From contig UZAN01039482.1 in NCBI GenBank assembly GCA_900618425.1, positions 18,330 to 82,329 on the forward strand: a stretch of 64,000 nt of DNA, given 5' to 3'. Below the pieces are notes generated by a model that had not been told where the DNA came from, ran no database searches, and was given only the letters and a program-made list of their open reading frames with translations. A program made the position numbers and the translations under genes. This DNA comes from Echinostoma caproni. Taxonomy: Eukaryota; Platyhelminthes; Trematoda; Plagiorchiida; Echinostomatidae. Of the stretch, positions 50,535 to 61,318 are shown piece by piece. The first letter of the stretch is position 1, and each line of letters begins with the position of its first letter.

Positions 50535-51532
50535 NNNNNNNNNNNNNNNNNNNNNNNNNNNNNNNNNNNNNNNNNNNNNNNNNNNNNNNNNNNNNNNNNN
50601 NNNNNNNNNNNNNNNNNNNNNNNNNNNNNNNNNNNNNNNNNNNNNNNNNNNNNNNNNNNNNNNNNNNNNNNNNNNNNNNNNNNNNNNNNNNNNNNNNNNN
50701 NNNNNNNNNNNNNNNNNNNNNNNNNNNNNNNNNNNNNNNNNNNNNNNNNNNNNNNNNNNNNNNNNNNNNNNNNNNNNNNNNNNNNNNNNNNNNNNNNNNN
50801 NNNNNNNNNNNNNNNNNNNNNNNNNNNNNNNNNNNNNNNNNNNNNNNNNNNNNNNNNNNNNNNNNNNNNNNNNNNNNNNNNNNNNNNNNNNNNNNNNNNN
50901 NNNNNNNNNNNNNNNNNNNNNNNNNNNNNNNNNNNNNNNNNNNNNNNNNNNNNNNNNNNNNNNNNNNNNNNNNNNNNNNNNNNNNNNNNNNNNNNNNNNN
51001 NNNNNNNNNNNNNNNNNNNNNNNNNNNNNNNNNNNNNNNNNNNNNNNNNNNNNNNNNNNNNNNNNNNNNNNNNNNNNNNNNNNNNNNNNNNNNNNNNNNN
51101 NNNNNNNNNNNNNNNNNNNNNNNNNNNNNNNNNNNNNNNNNNNNNNNNNNNNNNNNNNNNNNNNNNNNNNNNNNNNNNNNNNNNNNNNNNNNNNNNNNNN
51201 NNNNNNNNNNNNNNNNNNNNNNNNNNNNNNNNNNNNNNNNNNNNNNNNNNNNNNNNNNNNNNNNNNNNNNNNNNNNNNNNNNNNNNNNNNNNNNNNNNNN
51301 NNNNNNNNNNNNNNNNNNNNNNNNNNNNNNNNNNNNNNNNNNNNNNNNNNNNNNNNNNNNNNNNNNNNNNNNNNNNNNNNNNNNNNNNNNNNNNNNNNNN
51401 NNNNNNNNNNNNNNNNNNNNNNNNNNNNNNNNNNNNNNNNNNNNNNNNNNNNNNNNNNNNNNNNNNNNNNNNNNNNNNNNNNNNNNNNNNNNNNNNNNNN
51501 NNNNNNNNNNNNNNNNNNNNNNNNNNNNNNNN
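50535..51532. other. Assembly gap, 998 N
   Basis: Undetermined bases. Open frames that appear to run through it are artefacts. Confidence 0.99.
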
Positions 51533-51989
51533 ACCGTTAGGCTAACTCACTGCTTAAGACTTTTTCATTTCACATCGGCTCACTTTCTATTAACTTAATC
51601 ACGTTTTCTTAAATAAAATACATTTCCAGTCATTCAAAGTGACGTTTTCGGAAGCGACAATATGCAATCTGTTCAACTCTAGTAATACTGTCACTAAGAT
51701 TCCAGTGATTGAATGGGGTGCAATGAATTATGCATATGCAATGAGATCGAAATTATGTTCAAACGAGCCATTCGACGATATTCTGTTACTAGGTGTTAGA
51801 GCGTGCCAAAGATTGCGAGTCATTCCAGTGATGATGCGTGACGTCTTACTGTAAATTGCTAAGACCAAAAGAGATGTGTAAAACACACCCGATGGTTGCA
51901 GAAACATAAAAGGATGCACAGATTGCGGTCCGCCATAAAAATAAGGCTGTCTTTAAACAAATCCTGTTTGCCTACGAACAGTTTGCATA
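51533..51989. other. Unassigned sequence after the gap
   Basis: Short frames only (71 codons at 51639-51854, plus); no feature recognised. Confidence 0.4.
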
Positions 51990-52072
51990 GATAAATGCAT
52001 ACTGTTGGGAACGAACTGTCTACCAGCTGGGGAAATACGCCGGTAAGCCAAACCACTGAACCGCTTTGAATG
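51990..52072 (-). mobile_element. tRNA-like SINE head
   Basis: On the minus strand, a box A close to that of tRNA-Gly (CGGTTCAGTGG, one base off consensus) is followed at tRNA-like spacing by a box-B-like GTTCGTTCC. The tRNA fold is not kept. This is a different family from the 9068/23919 SINE. The body and tail were not delimited. Confidence 0.4.
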
Positions 52073-53524
52073 CGCAATTTCCAAACAGGCAGTTCATTTG
52101 TTGTCTTATCCATTATCCCAACACAAGTGTGTACATGCGTTTGGATCCGCATGATTATCAATCAAGGAATGTATCGTAGATGTGGTAACCGTGACGTTTG
52201 TATGGGGCGATTGTTCCAAACCTCATCTTTCACAGCAATATTCCTAATTTTCCTCTACGACTGTTGGAACGGATACAAACTTTGTTATCTGGAAAAGTCA
52301 CGTAGTACTTCGGAACTTAGAACTGAAAATAATAAAATGTTTGGTGTAATGCAGCACAAAAGTTCATTTGCAGTAAACGATAGGTCCTTCGTGAGAGTGC
52401 TTTTTCTGGTCGTGTATAGTCTTTTAAATAGCTTGTTTTGCTCCTTTCAACGCGAAGTGATTATGTCGTTCAATGACATTCTGTCATCATAAATAATTCG
52501 AAAACGTTTCCCATACAAACACAGTTTATCGCATGATAAAGGAATGTTCTAGAACATTACATTTACAGAAAGAAAGCAGATCACATCGAAATAAAACCGA
52601 AGGTTACAGATAGTTGCAGCTCCGAAATGATTCAAGTATCCAGTAGCCGGAAGGTTACCGAAGGATATACAGCACATTTTGTGAGCCACCATTGGGATGT
52701 GAAAATGTAAATTGCAACGTTTGTTGAAACCAACTATTTGTGAACTAGGTTTTGAACGCAGAACAAAAGAGGGTGTACTTCATTTCCTGGTTTTCGGTTT
52801 ATCTCACTGAGGAGAGTCTAGCGGTTGATGAGCGAGATACAAAAAGAAGAAGGACCACCCGTGAGGCTGGTTTACCTGTGACTCGAATTTATCGGTCACA
52901 CAATGTAAATTTCCGTCAGCGAGTATTGTTTGAGTGAGCGCCTTATCGTGGAGCCCTGACAAATGGGCATTTCGATTAGTGTAAAACAGGCTCATAAGAG
53001 AGTTCATTGACCATCACTCTCACAGTTTTTCAAGCTGATACTCCTTTCCTGTCACATTCGTGATTTGTCAGGGAGACGTTGGAGACTTTACATAGCTTTT
53101 GGATTGGCAAGTTCCGAACTCGAATTCATTCATCACAGAAGTGAATGCTATTGATAGCGTTTTATGTGCGTCGGTTACATCGAGTGTGAAAGTTGAAAAC
53201 TAGGACGCGGCATGTAAAGAGGTTGACTGATTAACATGATTTATTTACCAAGGCGGTGGGCTGTATGCCGAATAGACTGGCCGAATTAATAATGCGTACA
53301 AATGGACAACAATGTTTTGACCAAATAAAATTACAATTCCTGCGTCTTATCCACGGGTTAGTTCTATAAATAAATCTTAATCATCTTATCGGTTGCTTTT
53401 ATAAAATATTTTTAATTTTTAATTTACTTTATGGTTGCTGTATAACTGGTGCATGACCAGACGTCGTCAACATTATGAAATCATATATTTAAAAGGTATT
53501 AGATGAATGAAAGGAACAATATAA
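52073..53524. other. Intergenic or intronic, no gene recognised
   Basis: Contains a 140-codon plus frame (52070-52492) of chance-compatible length and a basic 61-codon frame at 52752-52937 (contains DERDTKRRRTTREAGLPVTR) without clear splice sites. Confidence 0.4.
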
Positions 53525-53596
53525 ATCAAACGTATGGTATTCCATCCTGTCCTTGTATAGCCGATTTTCTACCAGTTGAGCTACGACAGCGCACCT
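53525..53596 (-). mobile_element. tRNA-derived pseudogene or SINE head
   Basis: On the minus strand GTAGCTCAACTGGTAGA is a near-perfect tRNA D-arm with box A. The expected box B position holds a weakened GTTTGATTT, and the anticodon stem does not pair, so this is not a working tRNA gene. It is most likely the head of a degraded SINE. Confidence 0.4.
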
Positions 53597-56500
53597 ATAA
53601 CAGTGATCATTTCACATTTGACTTACGTTCCCAGCATTAAACTACGATCTACCATACAACAATTTGATCAATACACCATGCCTCAGAATTTCATTCGGTG
53701 GACTGAATGAATGCTAAGGAAAACCTGTGGTGGCAGACAGCTTACATGTAAACTGGTTGGTGCCATATGCTCTGAAAGTTGGGTGAAATGTTTAAATGTT
53801 AAAAGATTATGCTATCGCTGTGGTCTCGTAGGTAAGCCGATTGTGCGTACGTTGAACAAAACCGTAGGCTGATCCATTGTGTGGGTGAACTCCCATCAGG
53901 GATACTGAACATTTCAAAATTTCAACATAATACTTGAATATACCAAACATCAATTTGAATAGTCTTATGAGAGATAATTTAAGAAGGATGTGGGACAGTA
54001 CCACAATAATTCTTGAAACTATTTATTTAGATAAATAGATGTTGGGAGGGTTCAATCAATATCTGTATTCTGAGTTATAGCATTCTGGTGAGAAATAAAC
54101 AGTGTGCCATTATGCACTGTTTTATGCATTTTAACGCATATCCGACAAAACCTGCAACTGTGGGTAAACGATAACTCTGGAATATCCCCATTCACTTTTT
54201 CTTCCAACTCCTAGAACGCATCTTGTACTATGCACAACAGGTTTTTTCACGTGTCTATCTCACGTGCTATACTTAATTTAATTCAACTATAAGTGATACA
54301 TGATCTTTTATCAAACTTTCGATTTATCAAATAAGTCGCCCCCCCCTCATTACAATATGCCAGATGCAGTTGGCTATAGTGAATTCCTGATAACTTATAG
54401 AACAATTGTAGTTTGTTACCAACAGCTACAAAATCAGTGCAGTAACGAAAATAGAAGCTTGAACAAAATGGCAAACACATGCATTCTGGTGCCGTGATGA
54501 AAACAAATTCCAGTTGAGAACTGCAAGAAAGTGTGCAACATATTCTAAAATTTAATTGCAACACACAATGTTGCGAAATTGCACAAGCGCATATGACTTC
54601 GTTAAGTTGTTTTCGGGAATATCGAAAGGAAAAGAGCAAAGAAAAGGTGAAGAGATTTCTTCGAATTGTGGTGAATGCGATGGGGAGATCGATATCGTCC
54701 CCTGGATAATGGGAGAAAACGATACGGATTTGCATAGAAAAATAGCTTAACACAGAACTTTTCTGTATGGATGTCAAAGAAACTGTTTTATCAAAGAACA
54801 TTTTTCTATTATAAAATCATCCAGCTTCGGTGGTGTGGGCTAGAATCCAACGGAGACTACTGGACGTATCACTATTCAGAAAAGTTCTTTTAGCATCCGT
54901 TTGCCTTGAAACATGTGAATGACTAATTAATGTGACCTCAAACGTTACCTAGAATATCTGCCGTAAAAAAGCGAGATGAGTTCTCAAAAACACCAATCAG
55001 TTAAACAATTCCAATATAACCAATGATTAGATCAACAAGGTATGCCTATACCTAAAATTCAAAATCATCTAAACAAAAGGGTATGTGGTGAACACCAGCA
55101 GCATTTGATGTCTATATCATATAGCAGATTTCAAACAAACTGCGATTTAACCATTCATGACTCATTCTAAACAAAATGGTGGGTACAACCATGATTAAGT
55201 TTCAATAATTTATTGTTTTGAGAAATGAGACTGTGGTATATTGATAACGGTGTGTTTGTGGCCACATAGGTGAATGATTAACGCATCTACTCAATTTATA
55301 GAATAAATCATTTCACCCCGCTCCCATCAAGGATCACAGCGTTGTTAATCACGTTTGTTTGCACACAATCCGGTGAATACTGGTGGCATTATTAGTCTCC
55401 AGTTTGCAAAACGGCAGCTACCTGATTGACCGAGGCCACGAACATGCCTTAAATTAGTCCAAGAATGCCATCCATTTTCTCAAATTTAACTCATCCTGAA
55501 CAATGTTTCATTTCATCAGGACATATACATGAATACAGTGTGTGCTCCTGTACACCTGATTTAGTACACGTGATAACTTCATATGGCTGACACTGAACAC
55601 ATGCAGCTAAACGCCAGGGTTTTGCTGCTGTAAGCATTAAATTCACAGCGGTTTTCAGTGAAGACATTAAACAATCTATGCGCAACTTACCGGGAAGCTA
55701 ACTTTCCCTGTGCAAATCTGTAGTTTTACACACTTTAGCAGCTTTATTTGTAACTGGAGAATGACATACGCTAACGCGTTAAACGATTGGAATCTGGGAA
55801 GTCGAGCGCATTATTCCGTTATGTAAATCTAACATGTTTGCACTGGACTATGAACAGATAGATGAATGGGTGGCAGGAAGCGGTTTGCGACCTCTCCTAG
55901 CAAAGCTATTTGGGGACAAGTTGAAAAATGAGGTTGCTTATCTTATAAATGAGCTGGTGTGAGTATTGAAATAGTGTACCACTCGGACTGTCCAGTACAA
56001 AATAACATTCAGCCTCACTCTACCTATCATTTAGCGCTAACAACTGCCCGCCTAATCGTACTTCCTATACCGATCGCGTCACGATACTGATACGTGTACA
56101 CATAAGCATGCACTCAGAATGCTGTGTTATGGGTTGCTTTCACTGAGTGACGTGACCAAGAGGTATCCTCTTATTTGACCTATTAATCCCACGGACTCGC
56201 ATTAGCAACCAAAACGAGAAAAAAAGTTCTCAAACCAATACTGAATACAACACAAACTGCGTTATGTATCGCTCGCGGTCATTGAAACTGATTCCATAAG
56301 TTCACTCAAATTGCCAGCATTGAAACAGGGTAATCAGACCAGAATGTTCGAGCATGAGTGCCTGTCTCACTTCCACCACCTGGACCACGTTAACGAAGAG
56401 AAATGTTTGATACAGTGGTGATTATGTGTAACTGTCACGCGACCAAAGAAGGTGGGGTGCTATTCTATATCGCTTGGTTCCATTGACAAGGAAAATCAAC

Positions 56501-57876
56501 CTGTACTGACGTTAATCGTTCCACATGTGGCTGCTATTACATTTAACTGTCTTTCAAAACGAGTTAAATACACTAAACAACCGGATGGGGCCATGATAAC
56601 GTTGAGTTCACTTAAGAGTGTACTAATTAGGTGCAATTTTTGTATCTGTTCGGACGAAAATGTAAGACCATTGAAGAATTAAACTAACAAGCAAAATTCT
56701 GTGTTGAAACTGTTGATTGATTTCAAGGTCCATACAAAAAGCCTTTCCATTCAACAGAAATCGTCCTGCTGGTGTTTCGCCACCTCACCATTCCAAGCGC
56801 ACTGCATACTTGTCCATTTTTATTTTCACTCTGGACTGATGAATGAATATCATGTTGATCTATCCCAATAATTACAGTTTATGTACATTTTTCCATGGGA
56901 CACCTGAATGGTTTTGAGATATAATTACAGACGGGCAAATATTTGATTCGCTAGACATTCGGAAAAAAAACAGATACGGATCAAATGATAGCCACATGTA
57001 TAAACAGCTAGAAATGCATGCAGGTGAACAAGCGGTGATTGGTCGTGATCCAGCTAGACTACCTACAGATATCAAAGCATGAGGCAGCAGCAGGTACTGG
57101 GGAGTGCACAATAATAAAAATAAAACAGCTTCAGGACCCATTTTCGAAATTACCATTCCATTTTGTCACCGACAGAATTATTTTAATAATCTCAGTCTCA
57201 ATACATTAACACGGCGCCCTAGTTTATTTCAAACTTTGAGAAGTTTCTTATTTATTTACAGAGGTGTTTATTTAGAAAGATAATGGCAACCCAGATAATT
57301 GATCAACCATAGCTTTTAAATTAAAAAAGCTAGTGTACCGCCTGACGGAAATATGAATTAGAAAAATAATTGGACCGCATCATACGGGATGAAGATCCTT
57401 TCGAATTTGTATCTGTCCCAAATAAAATCGAAATAGAGAAGCGATTGAAGTTTGCATGTGCCCGTTAAATTGCTTCCCTAAGAATTTCGGTAAATGATCA
57501 CAAACTTTTATCGGAAAACAGAGAAAGTTAAACACATCTTCAGTAGCGGGTCAAAGTACTTATGTCTATATCAATGTGATGAATCAACAAAATTATGGGA
57601 ATAGATGTAATACTTCAGCTGAAACAAAATAGCGAACGAATAACAAAACAATAACAACAAAATGCATCAACGATGTGACATATATGGTTGGATAAAAAAG
57701 ACATCATGGGTCAGGTTGGTTGAGAGGAATAAATGACTTTTAGTATATTGACAACAAGATCGTATTTTACCGTGGGGTACAGAACCAGTTAATCTACAGT
57801 TTACCAAAAAATATTTTGTTCCCAAATCTACACTTATGAGTCATGATGTGTAGACTTAGTCAAGTTTACATGCTGA
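53597..57876. other. Intergenic or intronic, no gene recognised
   Basis: A 172-codon minus frame (54283-54801) is the longest unassigned ORF, but it has a C, S and F-rich composition and no domain. Near 55693-55782 (minus) about 30 codons between CGACTTCCCAG and CCCG|GTAAGT could be an exon. Nothing else stands out. Confidence 0.4.
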
Positions 57877-58113
57877 ATAGTAACTCTTCTAAAAGCAATA
57901 GGTTTTGTATTTGGGCTTTGTTATTGGTGGCAGAAAACTGAACTATATTACGTACAACGTGACGATAGAAATGATAGGCTTTTTCGTACCCCAACTACAT
58001 TTTTGTCTGTTTTTGATAAACGCATTAGCGCGTTTTATACAACTGAGATACAAAAGTATCATCAGCAATACTTCCAGCGATACACTAAAATGGGGCACGT
58101 TCTACTCATGAAG
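57877..58113 (+). CDS. Candidate exon, aromatic and basic, no ATG
   Basis: A 78-codon open stretch without an early ATG looks like protein (contains CYWWQKTELYYVQRDD, then FRTPTTFLSVFDKRISAFY and EIQKYHQQYFQRYTKMGHV). It ends at ATGAA|GTAAGT, a strong donor, where the unspliced frame meets TAA. An acceptor-like CTAAAAGCAATAG ends at about 57901. It is most likely an internal or last exon of a gene whose other exons I could not find. A second frame is also open across this stretch. No family recognised. Confidence 0.28.
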
Positions 58114-60438
58114 TAAGTTTGAGGCTATCGTCTTGTATTCGACATATCCTATGTAATTTTACATGATCATATTTAGGGGTTTGCTAGAACTGCATTCTTC
58201 GCAGAACGAACGGAATGATTGACAGGTAGAGTTGGAGCATGATCGCTGGGGTCACCTGATCAGTTGCATCTTTGTTCCGGTACCTCACCCCAAAACGTTT
58301 CGTTTGAGTCACTTACAAAACCCGTGATTGATGTTTTTGATAGTTTTAGTAAAATAGAGTCCAGTGATCAACCGTCATACTTGTAGCTGAAACCTGACCC
58401 CGAACTACACCGGATACTGATGTACTTGTCAGCTAAGTCAGGATAATCCACAACTGCACATCGTTAAAATCAACTGACAACCATGATTATGCGTATACAA
58501 AATAAGAACTGGCCTGCCTAAGCATGAATGTCAGATTTCAGCCAATGCTTTGGAGAGATAAATGCACATAGTGAGACATTTCACACTCATTCTAACGAAT
58601 CAGGTGCGTAATAGTATATACTTTAATCTAAGCGATATATCTACCGATAAACATACAGCATGTACCTCAAAAGAAGTAGGTTAAACTGTTATGCCGTTGA
58701 ATTGTGACATCATAATCTTAGTGTGCATCAAAAGATCGTTCGGATATTTCATTTTGTAAAAGTAAGTTTTCTCGTAGTGTAGACATGAAGTTTTATTGAG
58801 ATTAGTTTGAATGCATCAGAAATCCTTATTTTTGAAAGTTGATTATTTCTTAATGGAAGCCAGATTTGAGAGAGTAACAAACTTTAAATGACTGATTTAC
58901 GATAGGCTTTGCGTCGTATCCTTTTTCATTTTACGCATCGTAAAATTGCTATACAGGAAAACCAGATCTTCGTTAGCGATAAGCTTGAGAATACACGTTT
59001 TTTACATACATGCATCAGTGTACACCAATAATATGTTATTTTAAATATTAATTAAGACTGACGAATGAAATTCCGTGAGGTCCAACACCAGTTATTAATA
59101 GTAGTATAAACGTGAGAAAGGATGAATTATTCATATCAAAAATGTCATTACTAAAAGCAGTATAATTCATACTGAGTGGGGTATAAGAACAACGATGAAT
59201 CGAAAATATGGTCATGTGTAGTACAACCAATTCAATAACCCGATATAGGTAAATTATTTGTTTTATTGTTTCTTATGGGCAAAGTTGACGTGAAGTAGCG
59301 TTCGGTGGTTTGTATTTACTGCTACGCCTTCTCGCATACAAGATTCATCTAAGAAGGGTAACTCAGAAGGGATTGGACAATGTATACTTCTACAGGCAAA
59401 GCATTTGTATCTTTCCTTGTGAGAATGAAGAACCACTGAGTATAACAAATATATCTTTCGTTTACTCGTTTGTTCAATGTTATTCATAATCCAGAAGAAA
59501 TGATAAAACTGATCTGCAATATGGTAAAACTGGACAGCGTTTGAGGTTCAGACTTTTGTGAATAAATTTAGAATAATTCACAGTGTATTGAGAATGAAAT
59601 TAAATTAAAAACGTTTTCACCAGGGTACAATAATATTATTTATTGATCTAGACGATTACCTTACATTAAAAGCATGGTTATAATTGGAACCTATGTTGAT
59701 CTGTCACAAGTAAAACAACAAGCAACTTTGAAAAGAATCCTTATCTCTATCGCTATCACTGTGATGAAGAATGTCAACAGCTCATATTGAGGAGTGAGGG
59801 AAAATCGAAATCAGGGTCATACTTGTCAAGAGTTTCTGGATGTTACTAGTTTATAAATGTTATCATACACAATCAGGCAGTTTACTGAACGCCAACGTTC
59901 CCTCTTTGTGCTTGACTAGTTCCATAGATGGTACAAGTCATTTCCAGTAGTCTGGTTGTCACAATCTAACTTCACTGCTCTTAACCAACAACTTGCAATT
60001 TGATGGTTTGAGAAAAACAAGAGACAGCATTCGCATCAGCAGGAAACAAGAACTATGGTAAGCAGGACCAGGGAACTGATTTGCGTGAGATATGGGACTG
60101 AAAAACTAAATTTTCATACATCAGATTATTTGCATGACCTCTCACTCATTCAACCGTAACACATGGTAAAATGTCAACCTTGATTAACCTTTTTGAGAAA
60201 TTTGATGGATCCAAAACGTTTCCTGGTTAAAAAGGTAAATTATTTGTGAGTTAACTATGGAATGGAACGATGCAATAAATACGCATTACTTCTGGGACTA
60301 AGCGTCGATTGTAAGATTGAAAGTTCTCACTTGGTCTTAGACCACGCTAGTATTTTGGACCAATAAAAAGTCGGGTTTTCCCTTACTTTGTTTGAATTGA
60401 ATGCTTGAAACGTCTAAAACGCAAGCACACGTACTTTT
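58114..60438. other. Intergenic or intronic, no gene recognised
   Basis: Chance-length frames only. An AATAAA on the minus strand near 59636 could serve minus-strand transcripts from the right. Confidence 0.45.
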
Positions 60439-60625
60439 CTAATTTCGGACCCTCGTCGGAGCTATATGTCTAGGTCTCAGTGTTAAACGATCGATTCCGA
60501 GATTTGGCATTATTAAACTCGTCCATTTTTGGGATTGCTCAACTACCCTCAACCTCTTGAAATAATCGTCAGCGGCATTATCCTCTTTCGGATTAATTGC
60601 ATCCATTGCTTGATGTTCATAACTA
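60439..60625 (-). CDS. Candidate terminal exon or small ORF downstream of the channel gene
   Basis: On the minus strand a very strong acceptor (TAGTTTAGTTTGTTTTTTAG) leads into 62 open codons. The product is hydrophilic and protein-like (contains DAINPKEDNAADDYFKRLRV and GIDRLTLRPRHIAPTRVRN). An ATG in good context at 60604-60606 would give 55 residues. A TATATAA-type sequence lies about 200 bases upstream. It sits 0.7 kb past the channel's stop on the same strand. The phases tested do not allow it to be an alternative channel C-terminus, so it would be a separate transcript or the end of a gene overlapping the channel. The nearest AATAAA is about 800 bases on. No family recognised. Confidence 0.28.
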
Positions 60626-61318
60626 CTAAAAAACAAACTAAACTAAAGTCTACTCTAGTACTGACCAAAAACTAGAAAGCTACCGTTATGTTCAGCCGCT
60701 CTTTTAAAAATAAAAACCGATAATGTATACATGCAATATGTTTTGGAGTCGATTCAACATAACGTCTTGATTCCCAGATCCGAATAAAGCCCTTGTGTTT
60801 GAGTACTAGCACAGGTTCTGGTTTATATACTTTTCCTATATTTACACACCAAGTTAGTTTTGTATTTTTGAACTAAAGTAACGTGCAATATCTAGGTCTA
60901 CCTTGATTCACGATTATAAATGAGTTTTCCTGTTTGAACAATCTATAGTTTCAGGTTTTCTTACAATTCGAAACAAATTTCAATGCGAACTTCTAGATTC
61001 GAAAAACGTAATGGCGTTCTTACACAAAACGTGATGTGCATGATGTTCTGTTTGATTCTGTACAGGCTATATACGATGGCTCAGTTTCAGACATTCAGAT
61101 GGAGAAATATAGTGAACGGTAATTCAAAATTACAAAATAGTTGCGCATGGAGGCGGTTATGGTTTTTGTTTGTGTGTGTGCAATGTGTGCAAATACTTCG
61201 GGAGTATAGTATGGATTGGACATCAAACGGGAACTACTATAAGAGCGTGTGGTTTCAGTTAATGTCATGATCAGTTTCATTGATTGTAAATGAATGAGTG
61301 TGCCTGTGGGCGGGCATT
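60626..61318. other. Channel 3' flank
   Basis: Presumed 3' untranslated or intergenic sequence of the minus-strand channel gene. No AATAAA or ATTAAA was seen on the minus strand in the first 500 bases. A 95-codon plus frame at 60983-61270 has no recognisable content. Confidence 0.4.

Noticed and set aside
50464..51598. Two ORFs of about 360 codons on the plus strand
   Set aside because: They consist almost wholly of the 998-base N gap; only about 20 real codons are present.
53525..53596. tRNA gene on the minus strand
   Set aside because: The D-arm and box A are excellent, but the anticodon stem does not pair and box B has lost key bases; treated as a SINE head or pseudogene.
54283..54801. 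172-codon minus-strand ORF
   Set aside because: At about 39% GC a frame of this length is expected by chance roughly once in ten such windows. It is rich in C, S and F, shows no domain, and has no supporting splice or poly(A) signals.
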